From the NCBI RefSeq assembly GCF_964656455.1, contig NC_135716.1, positions 109,276,389 through 109,340,388 of the forward strand: 64,000 bases of DNA, read 5' to 3'. This stretch comes from Halichoerus grypus. Taxonomy: Eukaryota > Chordata > Mammalia > Carnivora > Phocidae. The notes beneath the pieces were generated by a model. It made no database searches. It had not been told where the DNA came from and worked only from the letters and a program-made list of their open reading frames with translations. The position numbers were made by a program, and so were the translations under genes. This document shows positions 25,353 to 37,849 of this stretch, one piece after another; within the stretch, counting starts at the first letter, position 1; each line of letters begins with the position of its first letter.

Positions 25353-25574
25353 TGGGGGGGAGCGGGGGAGGGATTGGTATTTTTTCACACAGCCCAGACT
25401 CCCCACCAAGACATTCTGGCACAGTGTGTGTGTTGGGGAGGGGGGGGAAGCATTATCCCAGCTCCTTAAGCTCTCCCTGAGAATTCCTGCTCTTTCAAGA
25501 AATAATTTCTCTCCTTGGTTTCCCATAGCACTTGATCAGGTCTCCCTTCTATTACAGGTATTTTTAATCAGGAT

Positions 25575-25756
25575 TTTTTTTAGAGATTTTATTTATTTAT
25601 TTGACAGAGAGAGATGCAGCGAGAGAGGGAACACAAGCAGGGGGAGTGGGAGAGGGAGAAGCAGGCTTCCAGCCCATGCGGGGCTCGATCCCAGGATCTG
25701 GGATCATGACCTGAGCCGAAGGCAGACACTTAACAACTGAGCCACCCAGGTGCGCC
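25575..25756 (-). mobile_element. Carnivore tRNA-SINE
   Basis: Minus-strand SINE from AGAGATTTTATTTATTTATT to GAGCCACCCAGGTGCGCC. Imperfect duplication TTTAATCAGGATTTT / TTTAATTAGGGTTTT (ending 25771). Confidence 0.94.
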
Positions 25757-25860
25757 TTTAATTAGGGTTTTAATAAAACATTTATTCTTATTTTCCTAGC
25801 TTATGTTTTATTTACACTTTTTACATGTTCTGGCTACTAACTTAAAAATAAATAAAATGA

Positions 25861-26064
25861 GGGCGCCTGGGTGGCTCAGTTGGTTAAGCGACTGCCTTTG
25901 GCTCAGGTCATGATCCTGGAGTCCCTGGATCGAGTCCCGCATCGGGCTCCCTGCTCGGCAGGGAGTCTGCTACTCCCTCTGACCCTCCCCCCTCTCATGT
26001 GCTTGCTCTCTCTCATTCTCTCTCTCTCAAATAAATAAATAAAAAATCTTTAAAAAATAAATAA
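25861..26064 (+). mobile_element. Carnivore tRNA-SINE, young subfamily
   Basis: Head GGGCGCCTGGGTGGCTCAGT, subfamily signature GATCCTGGAGTCCCTGGATC and CCCTCCCCCCTCTCATGTGC. Duplication AAAAATAAATAAAATGA at 25844-25860 and 26065-26081, merging with the tail. Confidence 0.95.
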
Positions 26065-26081
26065 ATAAATAAATAAAATGA

Positions 26082-27344
26082 AATCTAATACAGTTAATCT
26101 GTGCTGTGTCAACTTTTTAAGTTTTTTGTCTTATTTACATTTTTTTATTTCATTTTACATGAAATGACTCTCTGATACGGGATTTGTTTTTATAATGCCT
26201 ACCAAGAAGTGTGGCTGCAAGGGAATGACGGTGGGAAAAGGCCACCTTCCCCAGCTCTCCCCACTGCTCTGCTGGTTCCTGACCCCCAACACACCGAGAA
26301 TTCTCCCCTTAGAAATTCAGTCCATTTTCTAGGACCTTAAAGCTCAGAGTACAGAGAGCACATTTTATTTACTTTGTAAACGTTTCCTAGCATCTCACCC
26401 CACTTAAAACTTTTATAAAGAAGTCTGTGTTTTGCAAACCTAAGAGCTCCAATGACAGCCACTGAATTTTGGATAAATCAGAATGCCTTAAGCCAGGAGA
26501 CAATAGTAATTGGAAGATCATACACATATAGTACTTGACACAAATAATAAGCGGTTGGAAGCGTGTACAATTTGAGGGCCCATCTTTAAGGAAATCAACA
26601 TTTCAAATACAACACACTCCCCAAGCCTTAGAAGAGGTTAGTGAGGGCCCTACAGCTGACGCAGAGGCCAGATGGCACTGTGTCACCTGGGGAATTCGGG
26701 AAGAAGAATGAGGTTCTGCAGCCAACCTCTACCCAACCTCCGATGTCCTTACTTCCCTGCAATTCCCTTCCTGGAAGAAGCCTCTTGGCTTGCAACATCT
26801 CTTGGCTTTTTGCCAACACTGTGAAATCAAGGAAAAGCTGGACAGAGCAAGATTTTTCCAAATATGTTTTGTTCTTTCTCTAAAGGAATCACTGCCGAGC
26901 AAGCTGGGAAATCAGAACCTACGGAGACAAAGGTCCTTCTCACCTTTGAACAGTCAATCCGATTACCTCTGAGAGAGTCCCTGGGATGCAGGGAAGTGCC
27001 CGAAGCAGGCTCAAAGTCTGCCTGCCTTCCACGTCTCTCTCTTTTTGCGGGCTCCCCACAGGAACCAGAAACAGCACTGAATAGGTTAAAAGAGCTGAAG
27101 AACAATTTAGCAAATTTCTCTCACCTGTTCAGTCTTAAAATGCATTCCATTCAACTAGAGAGAAAGCTAGAATCAAATCCTACTCCCAGGATTTGTCAAG
27201 TGGTCATGGGCAAGAAGAACATGACCTTTCTGACTTACAAGTCCTATGAAAGGGGATAAGAAGGCCTCTGCTGCAAGACGGTTGTCCGGCTTGAGTGAGA
27301 TGAATTAAATGCACCGAACACAGGGCTTGGCACATGCAGCCACT
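26082..27344. other. TLCD4 intron 1 segment, unassigned
   Basis: Moderate GC, no clear repeat or exon. Open frames at 26641-27259 are not recognised. Confidence 0.5.
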
Positions 27345-27825
27345 TGTGGTAATTCCCTGCTAGTGCGACATTGCCACGCCTGTCACCCAGAGGTGGAGTC
27401 TATGTGTCTGCCCCCAGGAATCTGAGCTGGCCTTGCCACCTGCTGCCAAGGGATGAGTAGAAGAGAGGCTGTGAGGATCCCGGAGCCTCAGTGGGCCTCA
27501 GAAGACCTAGCAACATCCTTTTGCTCGCTTGAGTGTTGCTCTAAACCTGAAAGAAACAGGTCTAGTCTACTGGAGCACGAGAGATCACCTAGAGAACGGA
27601 GACGCCCAGCGGACAGACAGCACTCAGTACAAGCCACCAGCCACGCCGGAAAGCCCACTCCCATCTTCCAGCCCAGTGCACCCTCCAGCTGCATGCAGCC
27701 GTATGAATGAGCCTATCACCAGCAGGGTAACCGCCCAGCTACACACAGAATCCTGAGAAATAATAAATCATTGTTTTAAGCCACTAGGTTTGGGGGTGGT
27801 TATTCAGGAGTACATCAACACACCA
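27345..27825 (+). mobile_element. MLT1-like MaLR LTR
   Basis: Ends with the characteristic CTGAGAAATAATAAATCATT, then TTTTAAGCCACTAGGTTTGG. Upstream is the CAGCTGCATGCAGCCGTATG, AATGAGCCTATC segment typical of MLT1 LTRs. Start approximate. Non-coding. Confidence 0.7.
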
Positions 27826-28792
27826 CTCAAAAAAGATTAGCACTTGCTATCACCACCTTTTCCTAACCAAGCAAGGTTACACCCATCTCTCAAATGGTAC
27901 CAAGTCACAGAGGGATAGGATATTCGGTATCCGAAGCAATGCGATCATTTCCCCCTCCTTTTAACCTATGGCCTAGGGGCCCTGCAGCTTGTCTACACCT
28001 CTGATCTGATTGGGAGATACAGTGGCTTAAATGAGAAGAAGCCAAGGAGTTTCTAAATTCTCTCTATGACCTTTCATGCTGTTCCCTAAGGGCCACTTAA
28101 AACCCTACCAAGGTACATCGAGAGCGGTTTCTCTTCTCTTCTGATGTCTTCCCGTAAGATTGCCTTTGCCAACTGCACTGTTTCCCAATAAACATGATAT
28201 TTACCAGCCTGATGATATCTGTTTGACACTTGTCAGGCAGCCAAAAAAATCTGAACACAGTGACATTTTTCCCTGAACTGTTTCTCAGGCTATGAGGTGA
28301 TGTGCAAAACAATCACATGAGGCTTTGGGTGACCTCAAGGTTAACATTTACTACAAACCTCAAGTTTAAATTCAGGGTAGGTCCTGTAAAAGTACCTCAG
28401 CTTGACCCACAGACTTGGGAATAAAGAACTGTTCTGGGACAATGTTCTGAGGTAAGACTTGAGTGAATGTGGCCATGGAAACACAGACCCAGGTGGCTCC
28501 TGACATTTGAACTTTCCCAGCTTCACAAAACAAGGCCACACTGCCCCAACCTGTAGATCTCGGAGTCCTGCTGACACTCTCTTATGGTACAACCTGGTAA
28601 TAACGGAGAGCTCGGAGATGCTCTCAGGATTTCTTGGAATGGTGGCTCGGAGCCTTTCTCACTGGTGGAGCTCATCAATGTGAACACACACCATCCTTCC
28701 TGCACGCCCCAACTACAGACTTGTGCATGTGTGTTTTCATTCGTTGCTACAGTTCTGATACATTAATGCCATGTAAACATCCTCACTTCTTG

Positions 28793-28965
28793 GAGGTGGC
28801 TGAGGGGATGGGTGAAATAGGTGGATCGGGGAATTGAGGAGTGCACCTGTCGTGACAAGGGCCAGGTGAAGTATGGAAGTGTTGAATCACTACACTGTAC
28901 ACTTGAAACTAATATGACACTGTATGGTAACTGGAATTTAAATAAAAACTTTAAAAATAAATAAA
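28793..28965 (+). mobile_element. Short 5'-truncated L1 3' end
   Basis: L1 tail sequence (CACTACACTGTACACTTGAA, ACTAATATGACACTGTATGG) with an A-rich end. Flanked by a perfect duplication TAAACATCCTCACTTCTTG at 28774-28792 and 28966-28984. Confidence 0.95.
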
Positions 28966-29899
28966 TAAACATCCTCACTTCTTGCTTTGTAAGTTGCAAG
29001 CCTAGAAATCCTGGGCAAGTGGGTTCTACTCACAGAAACTCTACTAAAATGATATATTCTGTACTACCTTATAGAAAAAAAAATTGTCTAAGAACAATAC
29101 CAGATTGCTGTTTTCATCTGTCCTCTTAAAGCTCTCTCTGGATTAAACCCATGAACTTCCCCCTCACCCTAATGACCTTTCACTGAGGACTGCCAAGGCA
29201 TGATACCCCTGACTAGCACTGAGGAACATGGTATGAAATGGCATCATAAGGCAAGGTCGCTAGGTTTTGCTGTACCACACTGGGGACGTCGTTGAGAATG
29301 CTGGCCGTTGCAAATGCAGTGTTCTCTGGCTGAAAATTCAAAGGAGAAATTCCTCTCACCTCCTAGAATCAGGAATAGATGGATTTCTCCAATTTGGTTT
29401 CTCTTCGGGACACCTTGAAGCTCGTTCGTGGACTCCTTGCCTCTTCCCTTACTGTTTTGTAATTTGTTATATGCTGGAATGCTTGCAGCCAGAACTTCAA
29501 AGTACACTAACCAACCTCAGTCATAACTCCATCTTATTTTCCTTTGGCTTATTTTTCTTTCTCGTCCTAAATTTGCTGTATCTTATCCTACTGTATGCAT
29601 CTCTGTAAGCCATCCCAAATCACTTTTGCATTCAGGTAGGGTATAAATAAAACTAAAGATACTGTCATCAGCATATATGCCTAGTTCTCCTACTCCAGCT
29701 GGTGAGCTCTTGTCAGCGAGGGCTGTGCACCTGCCCCACTATGAAATCCGTACAGTGTCCACTGCTATCCTTTTACTGCTCAATGAATATCTGGGGAAGT
29801 AAATGGTAGAATAAGTAAATTTTGATAGTACTATGTTAACTGAATTATAAAATAAGCAGTATAGCTAATGATTTTATCTTTTATTCTCAAAACACAAAT

Positions 29900-30345
29900 G
29901 TGTCAAAGGAGGCAGGTACAAGGGTGTTTACTACAACATTGGAAGCAGCTCTCAGGGCCCCTGACGGGAACGATTACACATGCTGGTGCAGTCACAGTAT
30001 CCGAGGCTACACACACATTTAAACACACAAGACGAGACAGAAGGGCATTCACCCATCACACACTATGGGGTGGAAAAAAAAAAAGAGCAGGCAGTGAAAT
30101 AATACATTTTTCATAAATACCTAACTGCCTTTTTTGGCATTTGTACAGAAGAAGGGCTATACCCCCAAACTGCTACCTGGCTGTATTTGGGAGTGAAATC
30201 AGGGGAAATGGTAGCTGGAGAAAGGGGAAGAGGTGAACTGTCATTCTCTTGAGTATTGGTTGTCTTCATGGTTTTTCCTTATGTTATTTATGACAAGAAA
30301 GTTTCACTTTGTAATTAAAAAATAAAAAACACTGAAAAAAACATG
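29900..30345 (+). mobile_element. Possible old L1 3' UTR
   Basis: Begins like an L1M/HAL1 3' UTR (ACAAGGGTGTTTACTACAAC, ATTGGAAGCA) and ends with AATTAAAAAATAAAAAACAC. Diverged; family uncertain. Confidence 0.4.
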
Positions 30346-31017
30346 TAGCAACTTCAGGTTATAAAGCATTCTTGAATCGTCAAAACGTCTAATGTCTCAA
30401 GGGTTTGGTGGGGAGATATTAAGCTGGGATCCTCCAAACAAGCGGCCTTTGTTCCGTGGCAAGGCCTTCCCTCAGAGCAACTTGGCCTCCCTTCCTTAGA
30501 GCCTTCATCCTGCCATGGATTCCTCCACAAAGCAGGGAAGAAATTGATGCGTTTAGTGACATACATACAGGTTTTTAAAATATGAAAAGGCAAAAAATCT
30601 TTCTCAATCAGAACACAGCTGTAGTCTTTACAAGTCCTTAAAATAGCATATAACAAATTACAAAACATTTAAATTCTTAATTGTCTCAATGTTTTCTTAC
30701 ATGTATTAGAGCAAAACACATTAACTGAGCAAGACTAGTTTGGGGAATTATGTCCCTAAAATGTTAACACTTTAAAGGGGGAGCGTTTAATCGTTCTAAA
30801 TTTTTTTGTATTTGACTCAATAAATACATAACAAATAGGGAGAAGTTTTCTATGCCTTCAAAATGTACTTTTGGAAGGCTTTTTTTTTTTTTTTAAGCCT
30901 AACTGGAGAAAACTAATTGAATTAACTTGACCAAGACAGATTCTCCATGTCCCCAAAATGTAAAAAATCCCAAATCAAAACCAATGTATAAACCCATCAA
31001 TGAATGGTTATTTCTCA

Positions 31018-31108
31018 GGTGGCCATGGCAGGATCCGGCGGCCACCAGCACCGCACAGGCCAGGATCCCAACACCGGATTCTACTGGAATGGTCAGGCGG
31101 ACACCGGT
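31018..31108 (+). other. Exon-like CpG-containing segment in TLCD4 intron 1 (unproven)
   Basis: Acceptor-like TTATTTCTCAG| and strong donor-like GACACCG|GTAAGTCC enclose about 90 nt with several CpGs in AT-rich DNA. The segment has an ATG in good context (GCCATGG) and an open plus-strand frame; the minus strand is open too. I do not recognise either peptide. Confidence 0.2.
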
Positions 31109-31199
31109 AAGTCCACAGCTCAGAGATAACATCAGAGAAAGCACTAGATATATACAGGACAGCCGAGGAGAAGGAACGTGAAGCACTGAAAACATCTCA

Positions 31200-34100
31200 C
31201 CTAAGGTAAGAAAATCAAACAAAGCAAGGATGGGTCAAAGGGCGGATCTGACTAGGCAGAATGTGGATGACAAACACAAGCAAGTAAACAAGCAACCCCA
31301 GTGAACTAACACCTGTGCACTCTGCCCTCCACGCTTTGTTGTACGTGCTCACTGGTGACAACGCCAGGTGTATGAGTCAGGTGTTAATTGTTATGAAAAG
31401 GCAATCAAAGGCATGCAGATAAACTCTGCCCTTGATTAACTCCAGGGCATGGTTACTAGAAATTAGCTCAAGGATGCTGCCTCTCCTATTTCCCCAAGAA
31501 GCTTTTTTGGCGATTCCGAAGACTATGAATAAGGATTCCAGTCTGATGGTGAAACAGACATCTAAGGAAGCTTTGATAATCTAAGCCTTTTACACAGGGT
31601 AATGAGAATACGTTTTCAATTCTCTGTAAGACAGCTAATTTCCTAATGAGTTTCATCAGCAATGGGGTTTTGCAACAACACAACCCATCCACTTCTGTAA
31701 GAACTTCTCAAAGCTGTAAGGGGAGTTATGAGCCCACACACTGCACTATGAGCCCCTCTGTTCCCCATCCAGCTGATGAAAGTGGGCATGGCCTAAATCC
31801 ACCAGCCAATGTGTTCTGGACCTACTTGTCCTCTTTAACCTACAGAGAAAAATCTGCTTTAAAGACACTGTTTTCAAATCCAAGTTTACTCCTTCCACGC
31901 TTCCTTTTTCCTCAAAGCCAACTATTCTGCTTTGAAGTGAAGAGAACCGGTAGGAGGAAGTGCCCCCTTTGCACCTGTCCATCCAGCTGCCTTCATCAAC
32001 GTGAGTCCTGCACCCATGTGACCCCAGATGAGTTCCCACACTCCCTCCTGTCCCCACCCACAGGGGTCCAGATTTCCCAATCAATTCTATGTTCCCCTCC
32101 AGCATCTCCAACCTGAATGCAACCTGTTTATCTATCCACTAGGCAAATGAGTTCCAAACAGTGGACTCTGATCCACTAACAAATGAGGATTTTTCAGAAC
32201 ACTGAATAGGAACAGAAAGCACAGAAACAGAAACAGAAAACAGAATGCTGTACACAGTAAGGGTACATATTGTTTCATGAAAACGGTTTCAGATGTACTT
32301 ATACTTGCTTATGTCCTGGGTCATGGTGCAAAAACCCATTTCGTACTGTGTTGTAAAATCCAAAAACGTTTGAAACACTGCTTTACACAAGCCTTTGTCC
32401 CCTTAGTCAGACTACCCCCTTGCTCTCGGTCCCACTGCTCCGCAACTCCCTTCCTCATGCTGGCCCAAGCTCTGAACAGACTTCCAGCTGTCTTCTTCAC
32501 CCGCTGTTCTCACAAAACTTGGCCTTTTACAATGATTCACAAGCTCCTTCTCATGTGTCCAAAGGACTGCCTTCTCCTTGAACAGACTAATGTTTTGAGA
32601 AAAGAAAAAATCCTTTGCTATTCCTGCCTTCTTTTCAGGTCTGGGATCTGCTTGCAGAACATCCAACTGTCTCACTATGAATAACAAACCTCAGAGCAGT
32701 AGGACTTCTTTGTATACTACCTTTCTTCTCCAACAAGAAAAAACACCACCAGAGTCACTTGCACAATGCCTTAGGTTTTCTCACAAAATTAACCTCGCTT
32801 TCCTGATGGAACGCATTCCCTGGTGTCATACATTCGGTGCCTGATACCAGTGCCAGGTAAATACAGCTCACCCGAGTAGTGAGTTAAAGTCTGGTTCCCA
32901 TCCTCGAGAACAGATGGTTAGCCCACCTCCATATTGCCATCTTCTTCCTCTTGCAAGGCAAAGGGAAGGAGGGAAAGCACAGCAAGGTGGCTGTACACGG
33001 TGGTGGCATCCTCTCCTCTCTCAAGGACGAGGGCACAAGCTGTCCAGCACAATTCCACCACCCCCTGCCCCTCGCTTCTGCCCTCCCTTGTCCAACCGCC
33101 CACAATTCTCACCCAGACAATTAATTCATTCTCTTCCTCCACAGAAAAACTCGCTTTCTGTATCTTCCTGTAGACTGTTCCGTTTACTTTTTTCAGCCAA
33201 AAGGACTATCCTACTTTTTAACCTTCCAAGAGATATCAAAGCTAAACGGAGCCTTCATCTGTAGGATATGGGACATTAATTTGAGAAGAAGGGAGCGGCG
33301 AGACTCTGAGGTCTGAAGGCTGCTTCTGCAACCTGCTGGGTTTCCGCTCACACTGGGGATGCCAGCTTTCAGGGTGGGACATAAACACAGGGTGGGCCTC
33401 TTTCAGAGCCCCGGGGAGGAGAGAGCTGCCCTGGACTCAGAAGGGCAAGAAACACGTTCCGAGGGAACTAGAGAGAAGGGGAGGTCCTATCTAGGGCACA
33501 TTCCAGAACTGGCCTGGAAGCTCCACTACTAGTCCCTTTCTGCAACCCAACCCCTGTCCCACTTCCTAGTGGGGAATACAGGGCTCCTTCACTACCTCTC
33601 TGGTTGCCCCATTATTAGGCAGGCCCTCCAAACCTCCCAAGTCACCATGTCCTCCTCCCTACTCCTTTGCTGGGAATGCTCTTCATCCACCTAGCACTGA
33701 GTTAGGTCTCTGGTAACTCCTGCTCCCAAGGCCTCTGTTTACCTTGGTGATCAAATCAATCTCTCTCTGACGGAGATTTCGGAGAAGGAAGGAAAAGATA
33801 GGCCAACTCTTGCAGCCATGCTCCAGGGTCTATTGAGAAGACCCAGCTTCTTTGGGTTAGCTTTGGCCCTTGACCCCTGCCATTCCTAGGCACCTCCAAG
33901 TACACAGCTTTAGTTGAGAAGAGCCATGATTCTTTCCAACAAAGTCAGAGGCTTAGAGTTAAAGGAATAGGAACAGAAAGCTCATAGAGTAAACAATTAT
34001 GACTGCCTGAACCGCTGGATGCCAGGTGCCCAGCTCCAGACAGGTAAAATTTGTACAAGATCACACAGTAAGGATTCCAGCGCTGGACGGAGGTTTTGTG

Positions 34101-34729
34101 GCAAAAAAATTCGCAGGGGTAGAAAGAAAAGCAGCACTCTGTAAATATATTCTCTGGATCATCTGATGGCACAGGAGGGGGGAGGTGGCAAGTCAGCTAA
34201 AGTCCACCGTTCCTGGAGCCATTCTTTCCAATTGTCTAGCATGGCAGGAGTCCACTTTTCTAATTTAGTGCCATCCCTACAATTTAAGGAAAAGATTAAC
34301 ACAGGGGAAAAAAATTCTCTACTTCACACTTAGAGGGGAACTGAGATACTCTGTCACATTACCTTAACTGGCTACATAAAGATGAGCTGCTTTCCAACCT
34401 ATACCATGTGCTCACACAGCAGTATCTCTCTCAACACACACACAGTCCAAGATCGATTTTTCTCAACTTCATTAACGACTGAGTGAAGATTTTACTAAAA
34501 TGACAGCTTGTTTCCTGCTTCACACATCAACTCCTAATATCCACACAAACTCTCCCATCTTGTTCCCAAACTGGTATCGGAGTCATTTAAACACTGTCAA
34601 AGATCACTCTTTAGGAACAATTTTATAATTTCACATAAAAATGTGTGCTACATTAACACTCCCATGTATATATACAACGGAGAAAAAAAAAAAAAATACT
34701 GGCAGCAACAGTGACCCTTTAATGAACTT
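31200..34729. other. TLCD4 intron 1, promoter-proximal part, repeat-poor
   Basis: About 3.5 kb without young SINEs or L1s next to the CpG island. Parts of 33480-33780 vaguely resemble L2. Open frames up to 156 codons (31646-32116, plus) are unrecognised. Low repeat content near a promoter is compatible with regulatory sequence, but no specific site is claimed. Confidence 0.4.
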
Positions 34730-34905
34730 CGACAACTCAAAGTACTTTCAGAGAGGTTTTCCCACCCTCTTGGGGCTGTAGGAAAATGCGCGCGTTACGG
34801 ATCCCATTTCATGGCTGGGTAAACCGAGGTTCTCGGTTTAATAAACTTGGTGGGGTTACAATGGTAGAGCTGTAAATAGAGCCCAGTCCCTTTCCCACTA
34901 GACCC
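34730..34905 (-). mobile_element. MIR-like fragment
   Basis: Reads like a reversed MIR: CCCATTTCATGGCTGGGTAA, ACCGAGGTT, then GTAGAGCTGTAAATAGAGCC. Diverged. Confidence 0.5.
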
Positions 34906-35009
34906 TTCAGTATGAGGTGGCTAAAAATGGGACGCACTTGAGAACTACAAGGGTGAATAAAAGCGTCTTGTTTTATTTAGTTGGGGGTTGGCCGGAGAGG
35001 GCGAGACTT

Positions 35010-36030
35010 ACCCACTTGATGCACCTGATTGTGTACCGGCCCCTAACAAGAAAAGCTTTCCCTGGCTGCCCCACGCACCCACCCCTTTGAGCTGAGACCC
35101 GGGAGGCTCCCCGGGCAGACCTAGCAGCACGAATCGCGCACCTGGGGGCGCGAGTGGAACACCGGGCGTACGGGCGGCGCGGGGCCGCGGGCCCCGGGAC
35201 ACAGTCAGCGCCGCAAGCGGCGCAGGAGCCCGCGGGGCCCGGAGGATGCTGCGCGGCCGCACACACCTGCTGCAGCCCGCCCGGGCGCCCCTGGCCGCCT
35301 CCCGCGCTCGGGACACCCACCCAGCTCCGGGCGCCGGAGCCCGCGGCCGCGCTAGGCCGGGGGCGGGAAGCCGCGGCGCCCCTGCCCGCGGGCTGTGCTC
35401 GGCGGCGCGGGGGAACCGCGGTGCAAAAGCGAGCCCGCCCTTTTCCCCCGAACCCCCTCCAAACAGCGTCACCTGTGCCGGGTCCCGGGGCGACTCGCGC
35501 GCGGGCGGCGGCTGCACCGGGCCGGGGAGGGCGGCGGGTGCTTACAGAAGCCTGGTCATCCGGCCCGGCCTGAGGGCTGGCGCCGGCCAGAGTCGCCCCG
35601 CGAGATGCTCGGCAGGAGCCAGGGGAGCCGCAGGGCCCCGGGCCGCTTGGAGGAGCGGTCACAGAGACTACAGCTACCGCCGCGGCCGCCGCGCCCGCCC
35701 GGACTGCGGGCTCGGGTTACCGCAGAGCGGCTCCTTAAAGGGGCCGCGGCCGCTCGGGCTCCGGCTCCCGCTCCGGCTCGCGGCGGCTGCGACCCGCGGC
35801 CAAAGTGGGCGGGGCCCCGAGACCAGCTGTAGGGCCGACCTTCGCGTGCTGGGCCTGGGGTCCCGGAAAGGGCTCAGAAACGGGAACACCCAAGGCGGGC
35901 TGCAGTGGGATCCTGGAACAACACACCTCGCCAGGGACAGGGCGTGCGGCTCCTCCGCTTCCCAAAGCAGGGAGCAAAACTAGCAAGTGAGGGGAACGGT
36001 CCGAGTCCGCCTCCGCAGCGGCCAGTACCT
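35010..36030. promoter_or_regulatory. CpG island promoter, presumably of TLCD4
   Basis: About 1 kb of very GC- and CpG-rich DNA in otherwise AT-rich surroundings, densest between 35110 and 35820, with several NotI-like GCGGCCGC sites. A consensus GC box (GGGCGGGG) lies at 35807-35814, and there are repeated CCGGCTC(CCG) units at 35757-35780. No TATA box is evident. The island sits at the 5' side of the minus-strand TLCD4 exons, as expected for its promoter. Such islands often fire in both directions, and the plus side has no known gene. Long open frames here are a by-product of GC richness. Confidence 0.85.
35012..35650 (-). other. TLCD4: Probable non-coding first exon(s) of TLCD4
   Basis: The first coding exon begins with only 11 nt of leader behind a clear acceptor, so an upstream non-coding exon must exist. 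Within the CpG island the best minus-strand donor is ATCAAGTGG|GTAAGT, with the exon ending at 35012. Two further donor-like sites, CTTCT|GTAAGC near 35541 and GCACAG|GTGACG near 35470, could serve alternative first exons. The transcription start cannot be read from sequence, so the upper limit given here is a guess. Splicing to 13448 would make intron 1 about 21.6 kb. Confidence 0.5.
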
Positions 36031-36654
36031 GGGCTCGCCACGTAACCGAAATTCTTTTCAGATTATGAATTTATATTAACAGAAAGGAGGTAAAAACGCA
36101 ATTGCAGATTTTTCATGCCACGTCTGACTTGGCCAAAGCCAAGTCCGCCCGGTTCTTGCTAGGGGTTGCAGGTGCAGTCCAAACTGGGTAGGGGGCGTGT
36201 GTGAAAGAGGCCGGTTCTCTTGCAGCAGCCTCCTCCGGATCCCTGAAAAACACCCTAGAGTGCACTAGCACTCCACCTACACATAACGCCTGGAACCCCT
36301 CTGCTGTCAGGGTGGGGAAACAGGATTTGAATTTTTGGTGCCGGCAGAGAATTCCAAGTCGCCCAATGCACAAAGTTTGCCATTCAACAGTAGCTCTTCT
36401 GACCTGCTAAGTACAGCCTCAAAAACCTGCAAATGATCTGCATTAACATGATGGAATTGTTTTGAATAAAACAATGAAGAGGTATAGTTAGGCTGTTACA
36501 ATTTGCGAAAAGTAATCACAAATACTTTTTTTGGAAAGAGGTGGGTTCTAATGTTAATTAGCAGGCACCACCTTAATAATGTAGGGCAGTTATTTTAAGA
36601 AACGCCTATCAGTGGAGCTAATATGTTTTACCTAATATTTACATGCACACAAAT

Positions 36655-36740
36655 ACACGTTAGCTAACCGAACCTCCCTGAGGCTCAATTTCTTCACCTA
36701 TAAAATGGGGATAATAATTCATAGTTACCTCTGGAGACCC
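36655..36740 (+). mobile_element. MIR fragment
   Basis: MIR core TGAGGCTCAATTTCTTCACC followed by TATAAAATGGGGATAATAAT. Confidence 0.75.
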
Positions 36741-37849
36741 CAGTCTTGGCAAATGTACTTCAGACTGACCTAGAAAGACAAAACCTGTTTTACCCTACAG
36801 GGACGGCAGCCTGCCTGCAGTCAAGCAGGGTAGAAGATCCTGCAGGCCCCCAGTGCATATCTCCTTTTTGTCCCCAGGGTTCTCAGGAGTGCCCTTTGAC
36901 CACAACCCGTCCCATCATACTTGCTTCACAGGGTCCTCAACAACTTTGGTTTGCCCCACACCTGCCTTACGCATTCGTGTGCTAGATCATAACGCTGCGG
37001 AGGCAGGATGTTTGTGCGTGCTCATCTGTGGGGTAAGCCCTCCGTGTACAGATTGCACATGTCCTCTCGGGACTCTGCCTCAAGGTATCACCTCCAGACC
37101 CTCCCCTACGCTTGTCTCCAGTGGCTGATAGTTGCTCTGTTTTTTCCTGATAAATGCACCATCATTATATGTTTAATATGCATATTTTCTTAACACCCAC
37201 AGCAGCAGCCAAAGCCAAGTAAACCCACAAAAAATCCACTCTATACTCTATGTCCCACTACATTCCTTCATGTCAGGCCTCTGCAAATGCACCACCAAAT
37301 CTGCAGGATTGTTGCGAGATTATACAGAGCATGTTAAGTGAATACATCAAGGACAAGGCCTGAGATAAGGAAAGGAATTCAGTAAATATTAGAATTTTGA
37401 AACTTTTAAACTAATCAAAACTCAATGACCTTAGGAGGTAAAAAACTGTATCAATTGCATATTTTTCTTCAAAATTGTAATGCAGCTTAATTTCTTTAAA
37501 AATATTCATTTCATTATTCACATTTAAGTCTCTAATTATTCTTAACTTTGTTTTACCAATTCTCTCTTTCCAAGGACAGTTCCCCCAAATTCCGTTATTT
37601 ACTGTCTTAAGTTTTTCTGCTTGTTAACTGTGAGGTATCAAAGCTGAACTACACTCCTTATACATTTGTTCACTGAAACAGTTCAGAGAAATGAAAATTA
37701 TTTCTTTCTTTAAAAAGAGAAAAAATACAAAAATTTTTTGAGGCAAATTTTCCTGATAAAAAAATGTTTTGCATATGCTCAAAACAAGAAATATGGTTTA
37801 TTGTATTTGTTCCTCTCTATGTAATGTATCTTTTTTCTGTATGTGTGTG

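Noticed and set aside
25061..25740. Open frames of 99-149 codons with long Cys-Val or Thr-His runs
   Set aside because: They are translations of the TG/CA microsatellite plus the neighbouring SINE.
31018..31060. Resemblance of the peptide AGSGGH to the ALG14 N-terminal motif
   Set aside because: The match ends after six residues and the following sequence is unlike ALG14, so it is coincidental.
31646..32684. Open frames of 121-156 codons in TLCD4 intron 1
   Set aside because: Unrecognised and low in compositional coding signal, with overlapping frames on both strands; treated as chance.
34973..35983. Long open frames on both strands (up to 245 codons) in the CpG island
   Set aside because: Overlapping frames on both strands, with Arg/Pro/Gly/Ala-rich low-complexity products, are the expected effect of GC-rich DNA lacking stop codons. 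No known domain is seen.
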